Shown here piece after piece: positions 11,999-23,661 of a DNA stretch of 64,000 bases. The stretch spans positions 546,224 through 610,223 of the forward strand of contig CAJJDN010000010.1 in assembly GCA_905182985.1 (NCBI GenBank), given 5' to 3'. Source of the DNA: Paramecium sonneborni. Lineage: Eukaryota > Ciliophora > Oligohymenophorea > Peniculida > Parameciidae. Every line of letters starts with the position of its first letter. Position 1 is the first letter of the stretch. Made by a program: the position numbers and the translations under genes. The notes beneath the pieces are model-generated. The model saw only the letters and a list, made by a program, of their open reading frames with translations. It was not told the DNA's origin and made no database searches.

Positions 11999-13657
11999 AG
12001 ATGGTTTTTTTAAATACTAATAATTTTATATGTCTCTATTTTTCTCCTTTATTTTGGCATTACAGTCTAAATACAGATTTTCAATCTTAGCTATATCTTT
12101 TTTGATTAATTAGCAAGCTTTTTCAGCATAATCTTTTATTTTTTAAATACCTCATTACTATAACTACTCTAAGCAGATTTCCCAATTTTTAAATAATTCT
12201 AAAAATATTTTACCTCTTCTATAAGCAAACATTTATAAAGGATTTTCTTAAATCTATAAATAAATTTTAAAAATAAATAAGTGTAAATCGAACTTAAGTT
12301 AAATTAAAATCATTTTTTCATTTTTTTTCATAAGAATCTTTTTATTCATACCTCCATTTTAATTTAATATTTTATTTCCTTTCTTTTTCAACTATCTGTT
12401 TTAATCAAAATTTTAATAGCTAAAATGATTCCACTAAATTCAAAGAAAAACCTTTTCAATTTTTATTAAGAACATCTTAAATTTTATCGAATTCTTTCTA
12501 AAACTTCCTTCTGTCTTGATATACAAAAATTGCCATTAAAGCATCGGTTTCGCTTGGTTTGAGAGTTTAAATTTTCTTTTCTTTTTTCTAAAAAATGTTT
12601 TCTTAATCTAATTGATTATAGACATTATCTATTTAAAGATTTCAATTTAACTAAAACTTAATCTTATTGAGTTATACAATATGTTAATTCAAATTGATAA
12701 ACTAGTTTATGAATAAAAGCATCTACTATATTAATGAATTTCTGATCAAATTCTCTAAATTTCTGATTGCTGAAAGACTTAATAGATGACATATATAAAT
12801 CTCTTATATTTTATATTATGTTTAAATGCTTATTGAATTACACTGTTAGCAACAACAGTCTTACCTTCAAAAATGCAGGTATAAATAAATCCTCATTTTT
12901 TTTAAATGATTTAATAATGGGTTCTTTTTAAAATCATCCAATTCAATTTGGTATTTTAAATAGATTTTGCACTTGGTCATGAAATTTTGACATCTCTTTT
13001 TTTTTGATTCTCAACTGCATATATTAAAATTTCTTTGTTAATATCTAACTATTTTTTTAACAAAATATATAAAATTAGTAAGATTAAAGCATTTCTTTTT
13101 TTTTAATATCTCTTAATTTACTTATATGCCCACTTTGATCAAATATTGTATCTATTAAAATTCTAATTATATAATGATCTTAATTTATCACCAAGTTTTT
13201 ACCTTTTCTGGCCCTCCTTTATCTTTAATTAATCGACCTTTATTGATTAAATTTTTGCTAAAGAATTTCAAGATCAATTTAAAAATAACTAGAACTAGCA
13301 CTTTCGATTTCATAATGAAACGCATAATAATTAATATTTAATGCTTATTCTTCTTACCTGAATGGAGAGAAATATTAGTTAATTCATAATCCTTGTATTT
13401 TCATCATTGTACTAATTCTCTTATCAAATTTATCAATCTAATTAAGTGATTTATATTAAAATTTAATCAATTTGTAATTGTAATCGTATTCTTATGATTC
13501 ATTTAAATGTACATTTTATCAAGTATTTTTTGCTTCTATTTCTATTCAAGAATATTACTCGCCATTATTGATATAATGGATCAAATTATTATGAGCAGCT
13601 TTGTCTTTTGTTTGATTTTAAAATAAAAAAGCATTTTCATATATTCTTAATCTTCAT
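11969..13657 (-). pseudogene. Decaying or badly modelled coding region, function unknown
   Basis: Several stretches read as convincing protein on the minus strand, but no single set of introns was found that joins them all. The 5' end reads MKIKNIYENAFLFQNQTKD, continues over a 23-nt and a 22-nt intron, then meets an in-frame TGA at 13384. The same frame stays protein-like beyond it (INQYFSPFRQEEQALNINYY). Further in-frame TGAs occur near 12945-12955 within another good stretch (FHDQVQNLFKIPN). The 3' part recovers a clear coiled coil (ACQLIKKDIAKIENLYLDCN) after a 26-nt intron at 12133-12158, and stops at 11969. TGA is a true stop in this organism, so the simplest reading is a pseudogene. 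An alternative is a shorter real gene, 11969-12792, starting MSSIKSFSNQKFREFDQKF. Confidence 0.45.
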
Positions 13658-14170
13658 TCATTTTATTTATATTATATATTAATTCTCATTCTAAAAATGA
13701 AATTATTTTTGTAGTTATTAAAATCTAAAAGAACGTAACAATAATTCTTGGTTTTTTATTAAGCTTTAAATTTTTGTTTGAAAAAAAAAAAGAAAATAAT
13801 AAAGGTCTTTAAAAGTATGAAAATTACAACAATCCATACCTAATAATAATTCAATTTTAATTTAAATAAATAATCGACAACAAATAGATTCGAAATTAGA
13901 TAAATTAATCAAAAATTATAGTTTAAGGAAGACAAAGGATTCAAGCCTAACCCTATTAATCGTGAGAGAATTATTAAAAGAATATTATTATCCTTATTGA
14001 TTAATATATAGCTTTTATTAACTTCAAAGAAATATTTATATCTATGTTTAAAAAATTTATAATATATTAAAAAAAAACTTTTAATTTATAATATTATTTT
14101 ATAATGTAAATATTATTTTGATTAAAGTAAAAATTATGTTGGAGTTGATTCTATAATTAATTTATTTGCA
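13658..14170. other. Spacer upstream of the TSUP pair
   Basis: About 500 bp. An ORF from an ATG at 13817 stays open into the next gene, but its composition looks non-coding. No other feature was seen. Confidence 0.45.
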
Positions 14171-15729
14171 ATGAATAACCCACTCTCTTGTTCTGATCCT
14201 TTGTTCAATTTGTTTAATGGAGGCTTAGGATGCTCTCTGAATGGATGTGGCTAATACAATAAATGTTTATAAGTGCTTAATGAAAAATATATTGAGACAA
14301 CAGGATGTTGTCGTATGAAAATTTTAGAGCCAAATTTTGTGACAGTTTTTGTTTATATATTGATTGTCCCAGTAATAGGAATAGCTAGTTTGGGAGCATT
14401 AGGAGGTATAAATATAGTAATTTTGATTTTAGGAGGAATTGTAAAACGTCCATTCCTCTAAGCAATTCTGAATTTTGATGCAAGTATAGCAGGGGATATT
14501 ACTGCTTGCCTTATGATTAGTGCTTAAATAGTAAATATGGTGTTCATATTTCTCTAAAAGTAATTTTATAGATTTAGAAAAATAGTCATCCAGATGTGCC
14601 AGAAAGACCAGTTATCAACTATGATATAGCAATAATTTATACTTTAGCTATTCCAATTGGTTTGTGTCTAGGAAGTGATTTAGCAAACTTTCTACCGTTA
14701 CTACCATTACTTTCATTTCAAATTCTATTTTTTTTAGCAATCTCCCCTATTTTAATATATTATGGTAGAAGATAGAATGAATTGGAAGATGGAAAGATTC
14801 AGAATAGTAGTTTGGTAAATGAATCAGCACTTTTAACTGTATCTTAACAATAGATTTAAAATCATAGTGAATATTCTGAAAGTTAAGCCAAACTATACAA
14901 ATAGCTTTATGCTTAATAATGTTAAAGATTTCCTTTAGTACCTATTTTGATAACTTTAGGAAATTTTGTGATAAATGAGGTTGATTTTTTTATTAATTAT
15001 TAGCTTATATTATTGTTAAGATCTTCTCCATATCAATATTCTCCATATTTCTTTCCTAATGGAGATCTAAATAATAATTATAGAGATAAAGGTCCTTGTG
15101 AACCTTGGAACTTTTATATGGTTCTTTTGTTGACTGCCGTTAACTTTTTGATAACAGGTTCAGTTTACTTTTTTATGAGAAAAAAGGAATTGTTAAAAAA
15201 TACAGTAAACTTTTATCCTCATGAACGTTACTTTACACCAGTAAGAAGATTCTTTTTTGTTTATGCAGCTGGATTTCTAACAGGATTTGTAGCTGGTTTT
15301 GTAGGGATGGCTGCTGGATTAACAATGGTTGTAACTATGGTTTAATTTAAATTGATTGCAGCAGTGGCAGGTGCAACAGCAAATTATTGTTATTTTTTAA
15401 TTTGTATTTAAGTGTATACAAATTTCCTTGTTGGTGCATCTTAAAGTTAAGGTTTAGGTGTTGGAGAATAATTCTTTTTTTATGCTTTAGGAGTATTGAA
15501 ATAATTAAAAATTTTATAGGTTCTAGCAGTATTGACATTTACAAATTATGGATATAAATTATTAGTTAAATATAATATAGGTCATATTATATTTTATATT
15601 GATCTTGCAATTGTTGTTTTAAATATAATTGGAAATATTGCATCGGGTCTTGAAACTGGTTACCGGGATGGTTTCCGTTCATTGGAGTAACAGCCTTCAA
15701 CATGTGGAAATTATGTCTTAGATAACTGA
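14171..15729 (+). CDS. TauE/SafE (TSUP) family membrane transporter, copy 1
   Basis: Multi-pass membrane protein of the TSUP family (sulfite/organosulfonate/anion exporters), 493 residues. The N-terminus carries clustered cysteines (PLSCSD, GCSLNGCGQYNKC, GCC) before the first membrane segment. The first repeat has SLGALGG, ILGGIVKRPFLQAILNF and AGDITACLM. A charged cytoplasmic loop follows, then the second repeat with GFLTGFVAGFVGMAAGLTMV. Introns at 14560-14585, 14980-15003 and one of 27 nt near 15490-15516 are supported by alignment with the neighbouring paralogue; the exonic length is exactly 494 codons. The substrate is unknown. The duplication with the gene at 15968 is recent enough for long blocks to be identical. 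The Cys-rich head is not typical of bacterial TSUP proteins. Confidence 0.9.
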
Positions 15730-15967
15730 AAGAATATTTATTTATTTTAATTTAATTAAAATAAGATTTTTTTTGCACACCAAAATGGTCAAGATGATAT
15801 ATTTTAATGGATTTTAAGTTTGATTTAAGGTTTAATATAGACATATAGAAAGTTGAGGCCTTGTAATTGAAATTGTAGAATTATTTATTGTGTAATGCGA
15901 CAATCAGTTAAGTTAGCATATTCTAATGTTCTTAGAAATACTAAAATATTCTATAATTATTTTTATA

Positions 15968-17506
15968 ATGTCTTAAATATTGACATGTTAAAATGATCAA
16001 TACTCTCTATTTTAAGGTGTAGGAACAATCAATTGTCAAAGCTCTTCTTGTGGATAGTTCTCTGCATGCAACAGTTTAATTTTAAATGGAAAACCAACTG
16101 GATAAGTAGGTTGTTGTAGAGAAGGTGTTTTATATCCTAATGCAGTTTCAATTATAGTGTATATTCTTATTATTCCCATTATTGGAATAGGAAGTCTTGG
16201 AGCTTTAGGAGGTTATTATATTATTAATTTCATTAGGTGGTGTTGTAAATAGACCTTTTTTAGAGGCTATTCTAAATTTTAACCCTTCTACATCTGGTGA
16301 TATTACTGCTTGTCTTATGTTCGGAGCACAATTAGTGAATCAATTCATTATCTTTTTTTAAAGGTATATAATTTTATTCTATGTTTATAGACATCCTAAC
16401 TCTCCAGAACGACCATTAGTTAATTTTGAGATAGGATTAGTATATGCCTTAGGAATACCTATATCCATGTAGATTGGAATGGAATTGGCTAACTATTTAC
16501 CTCTTTTGCCATTGTTGACTCTATAAATGCTTTTTTTTATCATTATTTGTCCAGTGCTTTTGTATTTCGCAAAATCTGAACAAAAAGTTGAAAATAACAA
16601 AGAAGTTAATTCTGAAATGCAACAATCATCAATCATTACTATAGAATAATAAATCAAGGGCAACTTAATTGAAGAATAACGAATGGCTGAATTATTTAAA
16701 TAGCTTCAAGAAGAATCATGTCAAAGATTTCCTTTACTACCAATACTTTTGGCTTTTGGAAATTTTGCAATAAATGAATTAATAATTTTATTAAGAACTA
16801 CATCCTATTAAAAATCACCGTATTTTTATCCAGATGATTAAAATTTTGGTAACAAATTTTCTGCTTGTGAACCATGGAATTTTTATATGATGGTTTTATT
16901 ATTTGGAGTTAATTTAATTATCACACTTTGGGTATTCTTTTATATGAGAAAAAAAGAATTCCTTAAAAATACTGTTAATTTTAATATGAATGAACGCTAT
17001 TTTACTCCTATTTCAAGATTTTTTATGATTTATGGAGCTGGTTGGGCAACAGGATTTGTTGCTGGATTTTTAGGAATGGCAGCTGGATTAACTATGTTTG
17101 TAACTATGATAGAATTTGGTTTAGTTGCTGCTGCTGCTGGAGCAACTGCTAATTATGGATATTTTATTATATGTTTACAAGTTTTTATTTCATTTGTTGT
17201 TGGAGAATATTAAGATTTAACTTTAACAGTTGGTTATTAATTTTTCTTTTATGCAATAGGAGTATTTAATTATATTTAATTTAGGCTATTGGTGTTTTAA
17301 TCTTCACTAATTTAGGGTATTATGTGATCAAAAAATACAATGTAGGGCATATTTTATTCTATATTGATTTTGCTTTGGTATTACTCAATATGATTGGCAA
17401 TATTGCTTGGGGTATTGAATAATCTGAAAGGTTTTCATATCATGCTTTGGTTTATAATCCACAGAGTTGTACAGCTTAGATCATAAGCAAAAGTTCAGTG
17501 CAATGA
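15968..17506 (+). CDS. TauE/SafE (TSUP) family membrane transporter, copy 2, with a frame break
   Basis: Tandem paralogue of the preceding gene, with the same layout. A Cys-rich start (MSQILTCQNDQYSLFQG) leads to membrane segments with GIGSLGALGG, NRPFLEAILNF and GDITACLMFGAQ, then ATGFVAGFLGMAAGLTMF. Introns lie at 16364-16390 (27 nt) and 17262-17284 (23 nt). Removing them leaves 1,489 nt, one base over a multiple of three. The break is at about 16214-16240: the frame giving SLGALGG must shift by one to continue with the conserved LISLGGVVNRPFLEA. A potential 25-nt GTT...TAG intron starting at the second G of that GG codon would restore the frame, at the cost of about nine residues of the first membrane helix. 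The end SKSSVQ stops at TGA 17504. Confidence 0.85.
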
Positions 17507-17858
17507 ACTTTATTTATTTATTTATTTATTTATTATTAAAACAACAAAACACAAGTTTTTATAATACTAATTAACTTATATATTTATTTATTAATTAAAT
17601 AATTATACTTTGTGTCTATTCAATAAATTTTATTTTTTTCTGAATTAAATATTAAACTAACTAAAGAGAATTAAATTTTAATCTATCTTTAAATATTTAC
17701 AGGATTATTGATCTATCTATTATTTTTTATTTCTAGTCAACATTGCTAACTTAAAATACTTTTTATTCATTTTTGTAAAGCAAAAACTATTTTAATTATG
17801 ATTAATAGTATAATTGATGATATTTTTAAAATTTATTGAAAAATGAAATAAAAATAAA
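17507..17858. other. Convergent spacer
   Basis: About 350 bp between two convergent genes. It begins with a short (TTTA)n tract and is otherwise plain AT-rich DNA. Confidence 0.5.
17510..17533. repeat. (TTTA)n microsatellite
   Basis: About six tandem TTTA units directly after the TSUP copy 2 stop codon. Simple repeat in the 3' flank with no evident role. Confidence 0.8.
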
Positions 17859-20800
17859 TCATTCTTCTTGTTTGATCTCAACTAGATTGACAGTACCATC
17901 TAATTATAAGAAGGTTTAGGATTTGACTATTCTTCCTGAATTAAATCCTTAATTAGCTAATAAAGCTGATAGAATTCTATCAGGTGGAGGAGCAGGATCA
18001 ACTGGCCATTAATTTGGATTTGGTGTTGTAGTGAATGCTCCATCTCCAATTCCCAAATACCAATCAAATGCTTCACCCTAAAATAAATATTAAATTATTG
18101 ATTACATCAAACATTTTGCCATAACCATCTTCTGCAAAGAAGACACTTAAATAATGAGGAACAAAATGATAAATATCTTCAAATAAAAAGGAGTTCTCAC
18201 TCTAATCAATAAATCTAATATAAGCATATGCTTATTTTAATTTAAATGAGTAACCGAAATAGAAATAAGTCCATTTACCCCATTATTTATTCATATCAAA
18301 TTCATGTATAACTATAAATATATAAATAATTAATTACTTGATCCATCATCATCATCAACAACTTCCAGATCTCCATAATCATAAGTACTATAAATCCATT
18401 TACCTTTATCAGCAAATATTGTAAGTGTTCTATCTCCTGCATTTTCATTGTCTTTTTAAATGTCTGGAGTATTTTATGTTACTCTCACAAGAGTAGTCCA
18501 TTCTGTAATATTTCTTAATTTATTTCCTTTAGCAAATCCATAAACACTATATTCAAATACTCCACTATATTTTTCTTCATATGATTTGAATACTCTCTCA
18601 GTAATCTTTGCTTTCTCAACTTAAACAGGCTCATTATCTTATTTCTCTTTATAAGGTGGATAAGCTCTAAATTTTGGAATCAAATTGTTTATCAAATCTT
18701 CACTTGTCTCTATATAACTACCCTTTCCTAAAAATACTCTTGGATCAAACAATTTCCCTTAAAATGCAGAATGTCCAAATTCTTTTTTCCCTACTACTAA
18801 TCTAGCATAATTTCTTAATAACCAATGTTTAGCATTATCTATCTCTATTCTCTTTACTACATTAACATTTGATAAGAACACATATCCAATCCCTTTAGGA
18901 TTTGTAGGAATTCTTTTATAACAGAAATAAATGAAATTCCAATATCCTTCCAATTCTTTATCAAATTTACTACCTGTACTTATATCATTTTTATTAAGAA
19001 CAGCATCATATGTACTAAACTTATATTCTCCTCTTCCAACAAATGCTGAAACTGTTCTATCTCCATTTTATTCAGCATCTTCATATTATGCATTGGTTGT
19101 AAATCTAAAAATTGAATGTGAATCAGCTTTTTCTAATAAAATAAACGGATAATTCATGAGCCATCTTGTCCATATTCCTATACCATATTCAAATATAGCT
19201 TCAATATCTGAACCAGGGAAATTACTCTCTGTAATTTCTACATCTATAGCTGCATTATCATTTTAAGCAACAATTAGTGCATCCTCATCTTTTTAGATAA
19301 AAAATTCAAATTAATTATTCAATTTATAAGGAATCCAAGCTGGTAAACTCTCTTCTGTTTCAACCTTATTTACAAAATGCCAACATTAAGTAGTACCATA
19401 ACAAGCATGAACATGTCTTGATTTTCCAATAAAATTCTTATTGATACCATCTTTTCCAAAATAAACAGCTAGATACTTTGGAGAAAAATGGAGTGTTTTT
19501 TTCATCACACCACCTTTACTTATATCAGGAAATCCTAAAAACCATCCTGTTTATTGATCAAATCTCGAATATCCTACCCAAATATACATCCAAATTCCTC
19601 TGTATTCTCCTAGTTCAACTTCTGTCTGTCTATTTACTTCATAATCTTTATCTATAAATCCAATATCATATGTGCCAAATATCATAATTCCTCCTTATTA
19701 AATTGCTGTTAATGTTCTATCTCCTAAAATAGAAGCATCACTCAAATGATCAACTTCATTATTTGTTAATCTAATGATTGTTTAAGCATCAGTATTAGAC
19801 AAGTCACCATAATATTTAAACCATCCATAAACAGAATATTATTCAGTTTCAGTTGCTTGATGTTCATAAATAAAAGTCTCATAAGTTTCAGTATCTTTAT
19901 TATCTGCTCCTTAAATTTCATGATCTTTAGTTCCCAATTCTTCATCAACAGGAACTTTATATAATTCCATCCAAGTTTAGAATTCTTCAATTTCACAAAT
20001 AAATGAACCTCTACCCATACGAACTACTGCTGATGCCATTCTACCATTGAATCCAAATTAACTATTTTTCCAATTTCCAACATAAAAACGAGCATAATTA
20101 TTAGCAGGATCTGCATCAAATGGATCAAACTTAGTTCTTTATATTTGTTACAATTTATTAAAATTTACATAACCAACAGAAATTTATTATAATTTGGAAT
20201 AACTAAAATAAATGTAGTTCCAATATCCATCCAAATTTTTGCCATATTACACTGGCCTCATTGATCCAGCCCAGAATTCATAATCTCCTCTGCCAATATA
20301 AACACCAAATTCAGCTTAATCATTATCACTAAAACCTAATCTGGCTATCAAAATACGATCTGGTTTTTCATATATACGAGAAGGATTTGTAATAAAGAAT
20401 TTAGTCCACATTCCGAATCCATATTCATATATACCATCAGTAACCCATTCAGATTCTTCATGCAATAAACTATCATACTCTGATTCTTAAGTATGGGTTA
20501 TCCATTTAGCATCATATGTTTTCATTTATACTCCAGGCCAAAATTTGTTCTTTCCTATTTTATATTCATCAAATTCAGTATAAACTCCCCAAGATCCTTT
20601 TCCAAATCTTAAATTTGAATAAGCTGTTTTACCTTGGAAGGTATATTTAGAATCTTAACCTAGGTACAATGCCCAATATTTAGCAACAACATGCCATCCC
20701 TTGAATTGTTTAGTGGCAGTACTATCTGGCCATTCAATATAAAATTGTAAATCTTCATTATTGTATCCATAATATACATAAGTCCATAATTACTAAGATT

Positions 20801-23385
20801 CTTAATTAATTTTGACACTTTCTACAATATTGCTAAATTTATCTTAATTTTCAACTGTATAAGTTTTAAACAAATATTCAATGGTATCAGTTTAATATAA
20901 GGAAAGTACATTATGTCCATGAGCAACTTCTCCAGAATCAGGTTCATTTGATGTCAATCTAAAAATGAGTTAATCAAGTTTATCTGCTCTTCGAACATAT
21001 CTGAACCAAGTAGAAAAAGAGTATTCTCTATATCTATCTAAATCCCAATGTAATTTAGGTTCTGTTATTAATCCATCATATTCAATTTTTTCATAATATT
21101 AATTTTCCAAATAATCTAAATCAGTCTCACTTGGAACAGGATATTCAGTCTCAATTGCATTCTTCATAATAATTTCATCCTCAATAAAAGAATCTTTATT
21201 TAAGACAACTCTGATATTAGTAATAATTCCATTGAAAGCTTTGTAGCTAGACCACCAACCTGATGAAAATTTGATAGTATTTAGAATAGATTAATAAGTA
21301 ATGGTAAAAGTCACACTCTTGATAGTTTAAGTTCTTGCCCAATAGACATAACCATTTGCTTTTCCTTCTTTATATCCAAAATAAACATAAATCCATTCAG
21401 CATCCAAATATTTACCATAATCTACTTATTATTCTGTCGCAGTATCTCCATCAAATACTTAGAAGTTATAAAAGCCTTCACCAATAAGAGTCAAAAGTCT
21501 ACTTGATCCATCTCCACTTAAACCTCCAACTACTAATACATCTTTTTTCTCTGAAATTTTAATAGCCCCATTATATCTAAAGTATGTCCATAATCCATAA
21601 CTATATTCATTGGATCCCTTTATTCTTGTCTCAGATCCATGATTTACTTCAACTTCCCATTTAGATGATTCTTAAGTATGGATATTTACATGTTTATCAT
21701 CAGATTTGTAAATGAGATATTGTATTTCTTCAGGAGGATCAACAGGATATTCTAATCTACCAAAATCATCATCATCTTCTTCAAAAATTTCTTCAACAAT
21801 TTCTTCTACAATTTCTTCTACTATTTCTTCAACAATAATTTCTTCCTCAACCTCTTACTCTTCTTCAAACATTTTATTATCATCAGGAGTAGGTTCAGTC
21901 TCTATTTCTTCCTCTACAATTATTTATTCTTCTTATTAAGGTTCAGGTTCTGGCTCTGGCTCAGGCTCAGGTTCAGGTTAAGGTTGTGGTTAAGGTTCTG
22001 GTTCTTCTTCATCATCTTCAACAACAATAATAATTGGTTAGTCTTAACATCCAGGATATCCACATCCTGTTTAATAGGCACTAGGTCCATTAGCTGCATC
22101 AATTAAAGTATCAATTAAATCTTCTAATACTTCATCAGTACATCCTTCTTCTTCAGATAAATATTCATATTCTTCTTCATAAAATTCTTCATGAAATGGT
22201 TCATCAAGAGGAGGTTCATCTAAACATTCCTGAGTTTTTCTAGCTTCTTCTGCTAATCTTTCTGCTTCTTCTACTTTTTTTCTTGCCTCTTCTGCAGCTT
22301 CTTAAGCAGCTTTTAATCTTCTTTCTGCTTCTTCTGCATCTACACAGGCTTCTTCCTCTATTCTTTATGCCTCTTACAAAGCTTATTCAGCAGCTTCTGC
22401 TCTTTATGCAGCTTCTTTAGCTATCTCTTCTTCTTTTTCTGCTTCTTATTAAGCTTCTTTTTCAGTAGTCTATGCCTCTTCTAATTCTTATTATGCTTAA
22501 ATTTCTGCTTCTTCAGCTAATTATAATTCTTGTTCGGCTTCTTTATCTAGAGCTTCAGCTTCTTCAGGTGTAAGTTCTACACTATTTTTCAACTCTTCTA
22601 ATTCTCTAGCTTCTTCTTCCTTTCTTCTTTCCTCCTCTATTGCTTATTATTCTCTTTATTTTGCTTCTTCTTCTGCCTATACTCTTGCAGCTTCTTATTC
22701 TTATTCCACTCTCTATTTCTCCTCTTCAGCTTTTACATCTGCTTCCAAAAAAGGTGCCCACACATCCTTACATGCAGAAGTTTTTTAATTTACTCTTGTT
22801 GACAACTCATACAAATCATCTATCTCTACTGGTATTGAATTTAATTATAATTAGATCTCGGTAATTTATTGAATTAACTCTGAGATCTTCCCTGCAATCA
22901 TAGTCGCTAATTATAACTTATCTTCGTCACCTAATTTATTATTATCAAATTTAATTACTTTTTGCTTTATTCAATACTTCAACATAACCCAATATATCAT
23001 TAATATCATACCATGATGACAATGACTCTATCTCTGATAACTTTTTAAAGTGTTTTGATAATTGATGATGTATATGTTTCACTTACACAAAAGTGCTTCC
23101 AGAAATATGTTATACTGAAGCTAATACCTTATCCACTAGTGCTTTTACCATTGCCAAAACTTACAAATCACCATCAAAACCATCCTTATGTTTCACTATA
23201 TCAATCCATTATTCTATATCATGTTCAGCTCCCAATTACTCTTTATATGGTGGATTTTCACATGTCCATCCAGAAGGATCTATTCCTAAAATTGTTTCCA
23301 ATGGAGTTATTTATGTCTTAACTGCAACCTTAAATTATAATGATAGGTTAATAAACAGCAACACCATAAACATTTCTTTGTACAT
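17859..23385 (-). CDS. Large secreted protein with LamG/ConA-like repeats
   Basis: 1,814 residues after three introns (22931-22958, 28 nt; 18312-18337, 26 nt; 18078-18105, 28 nt), leaving exactly 1,815 codons. A signal peptide (MYKEMFMVLLFINLSLQF) is followed by a helical head. A Glu/Ala/Arg/Gln-rich coiled coil is encoded around 22240-22760. Acidic and Pro-Glu/Pro-Gln linkers follow (dipeptide repeats encoded at about 21935-22010). The C-terminal two thirds is built of several beta-sandwich-like modules, each with a Trp-aromatic-Gly-Tyr signature (WTYFYFGYS, WNYIYFSYS, WNFIYFCYK, WIYVYFGYK) and GRGxY strands, like LamG/concanavalin-like lectin domains. No transmembrane anchor was seen near the C-terminus (LDGTVNLVEIKQEE). 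It is probably secreted or a cell-surface/cortex matrix protein. The ligand is unknown. Confidence 0.85.
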
Positions 23386-23661
23386 TTTAATATTAATAAT
23401 TCGTTTTTATTATAACTATAGAGATTTCTTTAATTATTTTTATTTAATTTCTTTCCATTACTCTAAATGTCTTAATTCAATATATTATCTTCCTTCAATT
23501 CTCTATATTCCTATCATTTAATTACTAAAACCTCTTTTCTAATATTTAAATCACTCATCTCATTTTAATACAAATTCACTTTTTACATATGATTTATAAT
23601 AGATATAATTTTCAATAATTTATTATAATCTGAAAAAATATATTTTTATTATTAAAATTAA

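Noticed and set aside
12000..13650. Faint resemblance of the decayed minus-strand region to cullin N-terminal repeats
   Set aside because: No cullin-homology or neddylation motif can be seen; the resemblance is in composition only.
13817..14170. Open frame from ATG 13817 running in frame into the first TSUP gene
   Set aside because: Composition is random AT-rich, it has no match in the paralogue, and openness is expected where TGA is rare.
21930..22010. Minisatellite or CRISPR-like repeat
   Set aside because: The short repeat codes for Pro-Glu/Pro-Gln dipeptides in frame within the secreted-protein gene.
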